From UBA1724 sp051884615 (GTDB taxonomy: Bacteria; Verrucomicrobiota; Lentisphaeria; Oligosphaerales; Oligosphaeraceae), in the NCBI GenBank assembly GCA_051884615.1, contig JBJEVT010000027.1:1-46337 (forward strand): a stretch of 46,337 bases of DNA, in the 5' to 3' direction. The notes below the pieces were generated by a model that worked only from the letters and a program-made list of their open reading frames with translations, made no database searches and had not been told where the DNA came from. Each line of letters begins with the position of its first letter. Within the stretch, counting starts at the first letter, position 1. Shown piece by piece: positions 16,848 to 25,691 of this stretch. Position numbers and translations under genes: made by a program.

Positions 16848-18263
16848 ATGGCCGCCATTTCCCCCCATCGATCCGACAAGCCCTCCATGCCTCCCGGGCG
16901 GGTGGCAACCCAGGCCCGTTCCGCCGCCCAGGCCGTGGTCTGGGTCCTGGCGCGGTGCCTGGGGCAGCACCGTCCCGCCGACCGGTGCCTCCACGACTAT
17001 TGCACCCGGAACCACCAGCTGGGCTCCCGGGACCGCCGCATCCTCTCCGAGACCCTCTTCTCCGTTCTGCGCTGGTGGGGCTGGCTGCAGAAACTGGCCC
17101 CCGAGAACTTCGTCCGGGCCTGGCGGGAGGGTTCCCAGGAGCTTCCCGAGCACTTTGACGAATGGGCGCCGGTCCTTGCCGCCGCCTGGGTTCTGGAGAA
17201 CCGCTTTGACTTTCCCCCTGCGGTGATGGCCTGGCTGCGGGATGCGGGGCTCTATCCCGAGCTCTTCCAGGGGCTCTCCCCCGAGACCCCCGTGGCGGAG
17301 CGCCGGCGCCATCTGCGCCCCTTCTTCTCCGCCCGGGCCATGCCCCCGCTGGTGCTGGAGGAACTGGTGCCCCCATGGCTCTCCCAGGAACTCGCCCCCC
17401 TGCCGCAGGACGCCTCCTTCGCCACCCTGGTGGAATGGCTCCAGAAGCGCCCGCCCGTCTGGATCCGCAGCCAGGACCAGGAGGAGGCGGGGGAGTCCTC
17501 CCTCGCCCGGCGGCTCCTCCAGGAATCCCCCCAGCCCCTGCGCCTCGCCCCCCATCCCCGCATGCCCCGGGCCTTCTGCCTCCGATACAACGGCGCCAAT
17601 CTCCGGGGCACCCAGGCTTTCCGGGACGGCGCCTTTGAAGTCCAGGATCTGGCCTCCCAGGCCGTGGGCTTCGTCTGCGCCCCCAGGCCCGGGCAGCAGT
17701 GGTGGGACGCCTGCGCCGGCGGCGGCGGCAAATCCCTCCAGCTGGCACAGCTGATGAAGAACCGGGGCATTGTGGAGGCCACGGACCTGCGCGCCAGCAA
17801 GCTGGAGGAATTGAAACTGCGGGCGCGCCGGGGCGGCTTCTCCAACATCCGCATGCGGGAATGGCAGGGCGTCTCCACCCCCGAGCCCTTCCGGGAGCGC
17901 TTCGACGGCGTCCTGGTGGACACCCCCTGCTCCTGCTCCGGCACCTGGCGAAGAACCCCCGACGGACGCTGGAACACCACGCGGGAATCCCTCCAGGAGT
18001 TCTCCCGTCTCCAGCGCCAGATTCTGGAGGCCGCCGCCCCCGGGGTGCGTCCCGGCGGCGTCCTGGTCTACTCCACCTGCTCCATGCTGAAAGCGGAGAA
18101 CCAGGATGTGGTGGACGCCTTCCTGGACGCCCATCCCCAGTTCATTCTCACGCCACACCCCGATCCCGTCACCGGAACTCCCTCCCTGGGCATGACCCAG
18201 CACTGGCCCTGGGACGGGGACTGCGACGCCATGTTCACCGCCAAGATGACCCGCCGGAAATAG
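16848..18263 (+). CDS. RsmB/NOL1-NOP2-sun family RNA cytosine-5 methyltransferase
   Basis: Expected to form 5-methylcytosine in rRNA or tRNA (471 aa). The N-terminal part (about 20-240) is helical and NusB-like in position, as in RsmB, but divergent. The methyltransferase domain has a SAM loop WWDACAGGGGKSLQLAQ, ATDLRASKLEELK and two Cys motifs: motif IV DTPCSCSGTWRRTPD (Cys361) and motif VI YSTCSM (Cys411, the expected nucleophile). Motif IV departs from the common DAPCSGTG by having a second Cys two places on. It starts 24 nt after folD. RsmB versus RsmF type cannot be settled by eye. Confidence 0.87.
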   Translation: MAAISPHRSDKPSMPPGRVATQARSAAQAVVWVLARCLGQHRPADRCLHDYCTRNHQLGSRDRRILSETLFSVLRWWGWLQKLAPENFVRAWREGSQELPEHFDEWAPVLAAAWVLENRFDFPPAVMAWLRDAGLYPELFQGLSPETPVAERRRHLRPFFSARAMPPLVLEELVPPWLSQELAPLPQDASFATLVEWLQKRPPVWIRSQDQEEAGESSLARRLLQESPQPLRLAPHPRMPRAFCLRYNGANLRGTQAFRDGAFEVQDLASQAVGFVCAPRPGQQWWDACAGGGGKSLQLAQLMKNRGIVEATDLRASKLEELKLRARRGGFSNIRMREWQGVSTPEPFRERFDGVLVDTPCSCSGTWRRTPDGRWNTTRESLQEFSRLQRQILEAAAPGVRPGGVLVYSTCSMLKAENQDVVDAFLDAHPQFILTPHPDPVTGTPSLGMTQHWPWDGDCDAMFTAKMTRRK

Positions 18264-18337
18264 GCTCCTCCGGGCCCCGGGACACCCCCGCCCCCTCCCT
18301 GGGGAAGTCCCCATTTGAGAAACTACATTACCTCGCC

Positions 18338-19234
18338 ATGCAGGAGAAAACAGAGCACAATTCCCCTACGAATCCCTATCGCAGGGTGTGCTATGTCCTC
18401 TCCTGGAGCGCGCATCTGCTCTTCCTGGGACTCCTGGGACTCTCCTGCCTGACCCTGAAGGAGCCGCCGCCCCCGCCCCTGGTGGAGGTGGAGTTGCTGG
18501 AGTCCTTCGGCGGCGAGGCCCCCCAGGGTCCCCAGACGCCCGAGCCGGAGCCGCCCAAGCCGGAGCCTCCCAAGCCGGAGCCGCCAAAGCCCGAGCCTCC
18601 CAAGCCGGAGCCGCCCAAGCCAGAGCCCCCCAAGCCCAAGAAGCCGGAGCCAGAGCCGCCCAAGCCCAAGAAGCCGGAGCCGGAGCCGCCCAAGCCCAAG
18701 AAGCCGGAGCCCAAGAAGCCCTCCTTGGAGGAGCGTCTGAAGGAGGCGAAAGTCACGCCTCCCAAGAGCCAGCCCCAGACTCCCCGGCAGAAGGACTCCC
18801 TGGACAAGCAGGTGCGGGAGCGTCTTCAGCGCAGCGAGGGCGCGCTGTCCCGCTCCTCCGTTTCGGCGCCGTCCCGCAGCAAGGGCAATCCCAATCCCGG
18901 GTTGCGGGGAGCGCAGTTGGACGCCTACCAGAACTACATTGTCCTCTGCCTGCAGCCTGCCATGCAGCCCCTGTGGGATCAGCTGGGGCCGGAGGGATTG
19001 CGCAGCAAGCCCCAGGCGGTGCAGGTCACCCTCACCATTTCCCCCAACGGGAAAGTTCTTTCCGGCACCATCAGCGGCTCCTCCGACTCCGCGGCCATGA
19101 ACAGCGCCGCCAAGGCGTTGTTGCAGAAAATGCAGGGCATGAGTCTTGCTCCCTTTTCCCAGGCGGGGCTTCCCACCCAGGGTTCTCTGCAGTTCGTGGT
19201 GAACCTGGAATACCTCGTCCAGAGTTCCCGTTGA
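18338..19234 (+). CDS. TonB/TolA-like energy-transducing envelope protein
   Basis: A 298-aa protein with a short cytoplasmic N-terminus, one membrane helix (residues about 18-40) and a Pro/Glu/Lys-rich spacer (about 60-130) that could reach across the periplasm. A charged, helical stretch and a C-terminal alpha/beta domain follow (about 190-298; AVQVTLTISPNGKVLSGTI, then a final LQFVVNLEYLV strand). This layout is that of TonB or TolA. No exbB, exbD or tolQR genes lie nearby, so it is an orphan here. No Shine-Dalgarno is visible before the ATG. Confidence 0.75.
   Translation: MQEKTEHNSPTNPYRRVCYVLSWSAHLLFLGLLGLSCLTLKEPPPPPLVEVELLESFGGEAPQGPQTPEPEPPKPEPPKPEPPKPEPPKPEPPKPEPPKPKKPEPEPPKPKKPEPEPPKPKKPEPKKPSLEERLKEAKVTPPKSQPQTPRQKDSLDKQVRERLQRSEGALSRSSVSAPSRSKGNPNPGLRGAQLDAYQNYIVLCLQPAMQPLWDQLGPEGLRSKPQAVQVTLTISPNGKVLSGTISGSSDSAAMNSAAKALLQKMQGMSLAPFSQAGLPTQGSLQFVVNLEYLVQSSR
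18551..18715 (+). repeat. In-frame Pro-Lys-Glu coding repeat in the TonB-like gene
   Basis: Five 15-bp units (18551-18625) encode PPKPE. They are followed by three 30-bp units (18626-18715) encoding PPKPKKPEPE/K. The larger unit looks like the smaller one expanded by insertion of KPKKPE. All changes keep the frame, so the periplasmic spacer could vary in length by unit gain or loss. Confidence 0.85.
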
Positions 19235-19252
19235 CCTTCTTCCTTTCGGCCC

Positions 19253-20035
19253 ATGCCCTTTTCCTTTCCCATCCAGGAACCCCTCCCCGTCCAGGTGGTG
19301 GGACGCTACCGGGAGGAGCTCCTTCCCTTGCTCCAGGAGTTCCCCTTCCGCATCCTCCCCCTGGATTCCCGGGAGACCCCCGCCCTGGTCGTCTCCTACG
19401 GGGGAGACGGCACCCTCCTGGGCGCGGAACGGGACTTTCCCGGCATCCCCAAACTCCCCCTGCGGGATCGCTCCCACAATCCCCGGTGCCCCCGGCACCA
19501 TGAACGGGATTGCCTCCTGGAGTTTCTGAAGGGCGCCCCGCCGGAAATCTTCCCCAAACTGGAGGGCGTCGGCCCCAGGGGGCAACGTCTCCTGGCCCTG
19601 AACGACCTGGCAGTGGCGCGGCACCTCCATCCCCAGGGCGCCATCCGCATCCGCATCCGACAAGACGGCGAATTGCTGGTGCCCCAAGTCATCGCCGACG
19701 CCCTTGTTGTCGCAACTCCCTACGGCGCAACGGGTTATTTCAAAAGCATCACCCGAGGCACCTTTCAACGGGGCATTGGTCTGGCCTTCAGCAACCCGGT
19801 GGAGGGGGAATCCTTCCTGATTCTCCCCTCCGAGGCCAGGCTGGAGGTGGAGCTGCTCCGGGGTCCCGCCCTGGTGCAGGCCGGCAACAACCCCCAGGGC
19901 TTCTCCCTCCAGGAGGGGGAGCGCCTCCAGGTTCGCCTCTCTTCCCAGACCGCCGCCATCTACGGACTGAAAGCCTTCCGGTGCCGGGAGTGCCATCGTC
20001 TCCGGCAGGATGGAAATCCTCCCGCGGAGCCCTGA
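19253..20035 (+). CDS. NAD kinase-like protein (divergent)
   Basis: Likely phosphorylates NAD to NADP (260 aa). The diagnostic YGGDGTLL lies at residues 49-56. The second family motif is ALNDLAVAR (115-123), where most NAD kinases have NE. The STPTGSTAY signature is replaced by ATPYGATGYF (154-163). The protein also has Cys/His-rich spots (RCPRHH near 78-83, and CRECH near the C-terminus) that could bind a metal. It starts 18 nt after the TonB-like gene behind a pyrimidine-rich leader. The fold assignment is firm; the substrate is inferred from the family. Confidence 0.75.
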   Translation: MPFSFPIQEPLPVQVVGRYREELLPLLQEFPFRILPLDSRETPALVVSYGGDGTLLGAERDFPGIPKLPLRDRSHNPRCPRHHERDCLLEFLKGAPPEIFPKLEGVGPRGQRLLALNDLAVARHLHPQGAIRIRIRQDGELLVPQVIADALVVATPYGATGYFKSITRGTFQRGIGLAFSNPVEGESFLILPSEARLEVELLRGPALVQAGNNPQGFSLQEGERLQVRLSSQTAAIYGLKAFRCRECHRLRQDGNPPAEP

Positions 20036-20078
20036 CCTGCGGGCGGCGCCGTCCCTCCCTTTCCGAGTCTCTCTCCTT

Positions 20079-20756
20079 ATGGAAAACTCCTCCTACTTTC
20101 CCCTGTTCCTGGCCTGTCTCCAGGGTTATCTCCTGGGCAGCATCCCCTGGGGGCTGCTCATCGGGTTCCTGAACCACGTGGACATCCGCACCAAGGGATC
20201 CAGGAACATCGGCTCCACCAACGTGACCCGGATTCTGGGGGGCGGCTGGGGCAAGATCTGCTTCGTGATGGACTTTCTCAAGGGGTATCTGGGGGTCTTT
20301 CTGGGGGCATGGCTGGCCACCAGACTGGGTTGTCCGGCCCTGTCCCTGGCGAAGCTTCTCGGGGGCGGCTGCGCCATCCTGGGGCACATCTATCCCGTCT
20401 GGCTCAACTTCAAGGGCGGCAAGGGGGTGGCCACCGGCGCCGGGGCCGCCCTGGGCCTGGCGTTCTGGCCGGTGGTCCTGGGGCTTGGCGTGTGGCTCTT
20501 CCTGGAGCTTCGCACCGGCGTTGTGGCCATCGCCAGCATCGCCGCCGCCATCGCCGTCCTCTTCTTCTCCCTTCTCTTCCAGATCGCCGGATGGGAATCC
20601 ATCGGCTGGCCGGTGGTGACCCTCATCGCCGCCATGGTGGCCATCATCGTCTACCGCCACAAGGAGAACATCCAACGGCTCCTGGAAGGCAAGGAAAACT
20701 CCTTCAAACGGAAAAAGCCCGCCGCCCCCGCCGCCCCCGAGCGGAAGGGCAACTAG
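20079..20756 (+). CDS. plsY: PlsY: acyl-phosphate:glycerol-3-phosphate acyltransferase
   Basis: An inner-membrane enzyme for the first acylation in phospholipid synthesis, using acyl-phosphate from PlsX. The protein is 225 aa with about five or six hydrophobic segments. The loops carry the family motifs: GSIPWG near the start, RTKGSRNIGSTNVTR for glycerol-3-phosphate binding, and GHIYPVWLNFKGGKGVAT. The Lys-rich tail (SFKRKKPAAPAAPERK) is extra. I chose the ATG at 20079; an in-frame ATG at 20010 would overlap the NAD kinase gene and add a non-family extension. The leader is pyrimidine-rich. Confidence 0.96.
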   Translation: MENSSYFPLFLACLQGYLLGSIPWGLLIGFLNHVDIRTKGSRNIGSTNVTRILGGGWGKICFVMDFLKGYLGVFLGAWLATRLGCPALSLAKLLGGGCAILGHIYPVWLNFKGGKGVATGAGAALGLAFWPVVLGLGVWLFLELRTGVVAIASIAAAIAVLFFSLLFQIAGWESIGWPVVTLIAAMVAIIVYRHKENIQRLLEGKENSFKRKKPAAPAAPERKGN

Positions 20757-20778
20757 CACGCCTCACCCCCATAGCAAC

Positions 20779-22296
20779 ATGTCGGAAGAACTCCCCCAGT
20801 CCAACGCCCCCGAGCAGGAGGGCGCCAATGTCATCGCCCTGCGCCGGGCCAAGGTCGAAGCCCTCCGCGCCGCCGGAAAGAACCTCTACGGGCACCGGGT
20901 GGACGACCTGACCCCCGTCCAGGCGGTGCGCGCCGCCCACAGCCAGCCACCCGAGGAGGGGGTCGCCGAACCCCACGAGCCCGTCTACCGCCTGGCGGGG
21001 CGCCTCATGGCGCGCCGGGTCATGGGAAAATCCCTCTTCGCCAACCTCATGGACGCCTCCGGCAATCTCCAGCTCTATCTCCAGCGCCCGGAGATCGGCG
21101 ACGAACCCTACGCCGAGTTCAAGGCCCTGGATCTGGGAGACATCATCTTCGTGGAGGGCTACCCCTTCCACACCCGCACCGGCGAGCTCTCCCTCCATGT
21201 GACCCGCTTCGAGCTGCTCTCCAAGAGCCTCCTCCCCCTCCCCGAGAAGTTCCACGGCCTCCAGGACATGGAGCAGCGCTACCGCCAGCGCTATCTGGAC
21301 ATGATCTGCAACGAGAACACCCGGAAGACCCTGGCCCTGCGCTCCCGCATCGTCCGGGAATGCCGCCAGTTCCTGGACGCCCGGGGCTTCATGGAGGTGG
21401 AGACCCCCATCCTGCAGACCCTGGCAGGCGGCGCCGCCGCCCGCCCCTTCAAGACCCATTTCAACGCCCTGGACATCCCCATGTACCTCCGCATCGCCCC
21501 CGAACTCTACCTCAAGCGCCTCATCGTGGGCGGCTTCGAGCGGGTGTATGAAATCGGGAGGGACTTCCGCAACGAGGGCATGGACCACAAGCACAACCCC
21601 GAGTTCACCGTCCTGGAGCTCTACCAGGCCTATTCCGACTGCCGGGGCATGATGGAGATCATGGAATCCCTCATCACCACCGTGGCGCGGAACACCATCG
21701 GCACCCTCCAGATCCAGGGAGAGGACGGCAACACCATCGATCTCTCCAGCCCCTGGAGGCGAGTCTCCTTCCACGAACTGCTGGAGGAGCGCATGGGCGC
21801 CGACTGGTGGAGCCTCCCCGTGGAGGAGCAGCGGAGGAAGGCCAGGGAGCTGGCGCTGGAGATCACCGACGACATGGACAGCTTCCATGTCTCCCACGAG
21901 ATTTTCGACCGCCTCATCGAGGAGACCCTCATCCAGCCCACCTTCGTCACCCGGCTCCCCGCCTATCTGGTGCCCCTGGCGAAGCGCTGCCCCGACAATC
22001 CCGAGCTGGTGGATGTCTTCGAGCTGGAGATCGACGGGCGGGAGATGTGCCCTGGCTACACCGAGCTCAACGACCCCATGGACCAGCGCTCCCGCTTCAA
22101 CGCCCAGCTCATCGGCCGCGCCGACCAGGAGGGGGAGGTGGAACGCATCGACGAGGATTTCCTCACCGCGCTGGAATACGGCATGCCCCCCACTGGCGGC
22201 CTGGGCCTGGGCATCGACCGCCTGGTGATGCTCCTCACCGGCGCGCGCTCCATCCGGGACGTCATCCTCTTCCCCGCCATGCGCCCCAAGGCCTGA
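20779..22296 (+). CDS. lysS: LysS: class II lysyl-tRNA synthetase
   Basis: Charges tRNA-Lys in the cytoplasm (505 aa, normal length). The N-terminal OB-fold anticodon-binding domain (about 70-175) is followed by the class II catalytic core. Visible motifs are RYRQRYLD, motif 1 around RGFMEVETPILQ, motif 2 FRNEGMDHKHNPEFT and motif 3 GGLGLGIDRLVMLL near the C-terminus. It lies 22 nt after plsY and 10 nt before the helicase gene. Confidence 0.98.
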   Translation: MSEELPQSNAPEQEGANVIALRRAKVEALRAAGKNLYGHRVDDLTPVQAVRAAHSQPPEEGVAEPHEPVYRLAGRLMARRVMGKSLFANLMDASGNLQLYLQRPEIGDEPYAEFKALDLGDIIFVEGYPFHTRTGELSLHVTRFELLSKSLLPLPEKFHGLQDMEQRYRQRYLDMICNENTRKTLALRSRIVRECRQFLDARGFMEVETPILQTLAGGAAARPFKTHFNALDIPMYLRIAPELYLKRLIVGGFERVYEIGRDFRNEGMDHKHNPEFTVLELYQAYSDCRGMMEIMESLITTVARNTIGTLQIQGEDGNTIDLSSPWRRVSFHELLEERMGADWWSLPVEEQRRKARELALEITDDMDSFHVSHEIFDRLIEETLIQPTFVTRLPAYLVPLAKRCPDNPELVDVFELEIDGREMCPGYTELNDPMDQRSRFNAQLIGRADQEGEVERIDEDFLTALEYGMPPTGGLGLGIDRLVMLLTGARSIRDVILFPAMRPKA

Positions 22297-22306
22297 TCCC
22301 TCCTCC

Positions 22307-24349
22307 ATGGCCACCCAGGACTCCCCCATTCTGGAGCAGCTCACCGACGCCCAGCGGGAGGCCGTCACCCATGTGGACGGTCCCTTGCTGGTGGTGGCGG
22401 GCGCCGGCAGCGGGAAGACCCGGGTGGTGACCCGACGGATCGCCTGGCTCATCCACCAGGGGGTCTGGCCCAGCCAGATCCTGGCCATGACCTTCACCAA
22501 CAAGGCCGCCGGGGAGATGAAGGAGCGGGTGGCCGCCCTGACGGGAGAGGCCCCCGCCAACATCGGCACCTTCCATAGCTGCTGCGCGCGCTTCCTCCGG
22601 CGGGATCTGGACAAGCTGCCGGGGGAGCGGGGGCGGGACTTCACCATCTACGACACCCCGGACCAGAAGGAAGTCCTCAAGAGGATCATCGCCCGCCAGG
22701 CGAAGGGGGAGACCAAGCCCGGGGACCTGGGCGCCTTCATCAGCTTCGCCAAGAACCACGCCCTCTCCTACGAGGAGGCGGCGGCGCAATATCCCTTCCT
22801 CTGCGCGGCGCCGGAGTCCATGGTCCCCCTTGCCAAAGCCTACGACGACGACCTGCTCCACGCCAACGCCATGGATTTCGACGACCTCCTCCGCCTCGCC
22901 GTGAGGCTCCTCCAGGAGGTCCCCGGGCTCCGGGAAGTCTATCAAAGCCGCTTCCGCTATCTCCTCGTCGACGAATATCAGGACACCAACCACCTCCAGT
23001 ATCTCCTCATGCGTCTGCTGGCCAACGAGCGGCAGAACGTCCATGTCACCGGGGACCCGGACCAGTCCATCTACGCCTGGCGGGGCGCCGACTATCGCAA
23101 CATCCTCTCCTTCACCCAGGATTTTCCCCAGGCCAAGGTGGTGAAGCTGGAGCAGAACTACCGCTCCACCCCCAATATCCTGGAGGCGGCCAACGCCGTC
23201 ATCCGCTGCAACACCGACCGCATCGAGAAGGATCTCTTCACCCAGAACGCCGCCGGCGTCACCGTGGTGGACATCCAGACGGAGACCGACCTGGAGGAAG
23301 CGGACTGGATCCAAAGCAGGATTTTCCGGCTCCATGCGCGGAAGGAGATGCCCTGGCGCAGCTTCGCCGTCCTCTACCGCACCAACGCCCAGTCCCGCCT
23401 CCTGGAGGATGCCCTGGTGACCCACGGCATCCCCTACCAGCTGCTGGGCGGCCTGCGCTTCTACGAACGGAAGGAGATCAAGGATTTTCTCGCCCTGCTG
23501 CGCTTCATGGCCAATCCCCGGGATTTCCAGGCTTTTCTCCGCATCCTGGACACCTTCCCCCAGGGGAAGGGGCTGGGGAAGCGCACCGCGGAACTCCTCC
23601 TGTCCCAGGCGGAGGAGGAGGGGCTCCCCCTGGGGGAATATCTGATTTCGGAGCGTCTGCCCCTGCGCCAGAAGGGGCGCTCCGCCAAGGCGGAGAAGAT
23701 CCGGCAGCTGGGGCTCTGGCTCCGCGCCATCCTGACCATCCCCCACAGTCCCGTTGCCGCCACCCTGGAACAAGTGGAGAAGGCCACCCGGTTCCTGGAA
23801 CTGGTGGGCGTCGACTATGACAAGGACAACATCTACACGCGCCAGGAGAATGTGAGAAGCCTCCTGATGAAGGGGGAGATGTTCACCCGGAAATCCCCCC
23901 AGGGCACCCTGGAGGAGTTCCTGCAGGAGGTGGCGCTGGTTGCCGATGTGGACAACAAGGACGACACGGCGGACAGCGTCCTCCTGATGACCCTCCACTC
24001 CTCCAAGGGCCTGGAATTTCCCTGCGTCTTCATCGCCGGCATGGAGGACGGCCTGCTCCCCTGCCACCACGACGACGACGACCTGGAGAAGATCCTCCCC
24101 GAGGAACGGCGCCTCTTCTATGTGGGGCTCACCCGCGCCAAGAAGGCCGTCTTCCTCTCCCACGCCAGGACCCGCCTCGCCAAGGGAATGTTCGTCCGCA
24201 CCCTCCCCTCCCCCTTCCTCCAGGAAATCCCCGATTCCCTCCTGCAGAAGCGGAGATACTTCGGCGGGCGCGAGATTCCCCGGCTTGACGACGGCGACGC
24301 GCCCCTCCTTCCCCGTTCCATGAAACCACCGCTCCGCTGGCGGTACTGA
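22307..24349 (+). CDS. pcrA: PcrA/UvrD-type superfamily 1A DNA helicase
   Basis: A 3'-5' ATP-dependent DNA helicase for repair and replication restart (680 aa). All SF1A motifs are present: Q-motif LTDAQREAV, Walker A AGAGSGKT (31-38), Walker B DEYQDTN, motif III TGDPDQSIYAWRGA, motif IV EQNYRS, motif V TLHSSKGLEFPCVF and motif VI RRLFYVGLTRAKK. It ends about 40 residues after motif VI, so it lacks the longer C-terminal tail of many PcrA/UvrD proteins. Rep-like function cannot be excluded. The ATG follows a short pyrimidine-rich leader (ccctcctcc). Confidence 0.95.
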   Translation: MATQDSPILEQLTDAQREAVTHVDGPLLVVAGAGSGKTRVVTRRIAWLIHQGVWPSQILAMTFTNKAAGEMKERVAALTGEAPANIGTFHSCCARFLRRDLDKLPGERGRDFTIYDTPDQKEVLKRIIARQAKGETKPGDLGAFISFAKNHALSYEEAAAQYPFLCAAPESMVPLAKAYDDDLLHANAMDFDDLLRLAVRLLQEVPGLREVYQSRFRYLLVDEYQDTNHLQYLLMRLLANERQNVHVTGDPDQSIYAWRGADYRNILSFTQDFPQAKVVKLEQNYRSTPNILEAANAVIRCNTDRIEKDLFTQNAAGVTVVDIQTETDLEEADWIQSRIFRLHARKEMPWRSFAVLYRTNAQSRLLEDALVTHGIPYQLLGGLRFYERKEIKDFLALLRFMANPRDFQAFLRILDTFPQGKGLGKRTAELLLSQAEEEGLPLGEYLISERLPLRQKGRSAKAEKIRQLGLWLRAILTIPHSPVAATLEQVEKATRFLELVGVDYDKDNIYTRQENVRSLLMKGEMFTRKSPQGTLEEFLQEVALVADVDNKDDTADSVLLMTLHSSKGLEFPCVFIAGMEDGLLPCHHDDDDLEKILPEERRLFYVGLTRAKKAVFLSHARTRLAKGMFVRTLPSPFLQEIPDSLLQKRRYFGGREIPRLDDGDAPLLPRSMKPPLRWRY

Positions 24350-24388
24350 CGTGCCGCCGCCTCCGTCCCCAGGACGTCCCCCTTTCCC

Positions 24389-25681
24389 ATGAAAGCACTG
24401 GAAATCCCAGGTCCCCAGAGGGCCGTCGGAACCCTCCGGGTGGAGGGCAACAAGAACGCCGCCCTCCCCATGATCGCCGCGGCGCTCCTCACCGAGGAGC
24501 CGGTTCTGCTGCATGGCGTGCCCCCCATTCTGGATGTGCGGAACATGCTGGAGATCGCCCGGGAGCTGGGCGTCCGCATCCAATGGCAGGACGGGGACAG
24601 CCTTCTCCTCCAGGCAGACACCCTCCGCTCCTCCTCCCCCTCCCAGAGCCTCTGCCACGCCCTCCGCACCTCCCTCCTCTTCGCCGGCCCCCTGGCCGCC
24701 AGAACCGGAGAGGCCCATCTGCCCCATCCCGGGGGTGACGTCATCGGACGGCGGCGCATCGATCCCCATCTCTACGGACTGGAGCGCCTGGGGGTGGTAT
24801 GCACCCCCAAGGACGGCGCATACCACTTCGCCAAGGGGCCCCAGGGGCTCCACGCCGCCCCCCTCTTCCTGGACGAGGCCAGCGTCACCGCCACCGAGCA
24901 CATCATGATGACCGCCGTCCTCGCCCCCGGGGTCACCACCCTCCGCAACGCCGCCTGCGAACCCCATGTGACCCAGCTGGCGCAGCTCCTCAACGCCATG
25001 GGGGCGGACATCCAGGGGGTGGAGACCAATCTCCTCCGCATCCGGGGGGTGGAGAAGCTCCACGGGGCCGAGTTCACCATCAATGCGGACCATGTCAACG
25101 CCGCCAGCTACCTGGCGCTGGCCGCCGCCACGGGCGGGGAGGTGGAGCTCACCGGCAACCTCGTCCCCCACGATTTCTGGAGCACCAAGCGGGTCTTCCA
25201 GCGTCTGGGCGCCAATCTGCAGCTGGAGCCGGGGCGCATCACCTTGAAGCAGGACGAGCCCCTCCTGGTGAGACCCGACCTGGACAACTCCATGCCCACC
25301 ATCGCCGACGGCCCCTGGCCCCAGTTCCCCTCCGACATGATGAGCTGCCTCATCGTGGCCGCCAGCCAGGCCCGGGGAAGCGTGCTCTTCTTCGAAAAGA
25401 TGTTCGAGAGCCGCCTCTACTTCGTGGACCGCCTGATCTCCATGGGGGCGAACGCCGTCATCTGCGATCCCCACCGGGTGGTGGTGGCGGGGCCCAGCAG
25501 GCTCCACGCCGCCGAGCTGCTCTCCCCCGACATCCGCGCCGGCATGGCGCTGGTCATCGCCGCCTGCTGCGCCACCGGCACCTCCCTCATCCGCAACGCC
25601 GACATGATCGAGCGGGGATACGCCCATCTGACGCAGTCCCTCAACGCGCTGCACATCCAACTGCAAGAAAGAGAGCTATAG
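24389..25681 (+). CDS. murA: MurA: UDP-GlcNAc 1-carboxyvinyltransferase with Asp at the catalytic Cys position
   Basis: The first committed step of peptidoglycan synthesis, joining phosphoenolpyruvate to UDP-GlcNAc in the cytosol. The 430-aa length and motifs fit MurA: the KNAALP catalytic-Lys region (GNKNAALPMI), the GGDVIGRRRIDPH loop, TATEHIMM and a repeated inverse alpha/beta barrel pattern. The loop residue that is Cys115 in E. coli (GGCxIGxRPVDxH) is Asp117 here (codon GAC at 24737-24739). Asp at this site is known from Mycobacterium tuberculosis, Chlamydia and Borrelia MurA and goes with intrinsic fosfomycin resistance. It lies 11 nt before the next gene. The leader is ccccctttccc with no Shine-Dalgarno. 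Confidence 0.95.
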   Translation: MKALEIPGPQRAVGTLRVEGNKNAALPMIAAALLTEEPVLLHGVPPILDVRNMLEIARELGVRIQWQDGDSLLLQADTLRSSSPSQSLCHALRTSLLFAGPLAARTGEAHLPHPGGDVIGRRRIDPHLYGLERLGVVCTPKDGAYHFAKGPQGLHAAPLFLDEASVTATEHIMMTAVLAPGVTTLRNAACEPHVTQLAQLLNAMGADIQGVETNLLRIRGVEKLHGAEFTINADHVNAASYLALAAATGGEVELTGNLVPHDFWSTKRVFQRLGANLQLEPGRITLKQDEPLLVRPDLDNSMPTIADGPWPQFPSDMMSCLIVAASQARGSVLFFEKMFESRLYFVDRLISMGANAVICDPHRVVVAGPSRLHAAELLSPDIRAGMALVIAACCATGTSLIRNADMIERGYAHLTQSLNALHIQLQEREL

Positions 25682-25691
25682 GAATCCCGCC

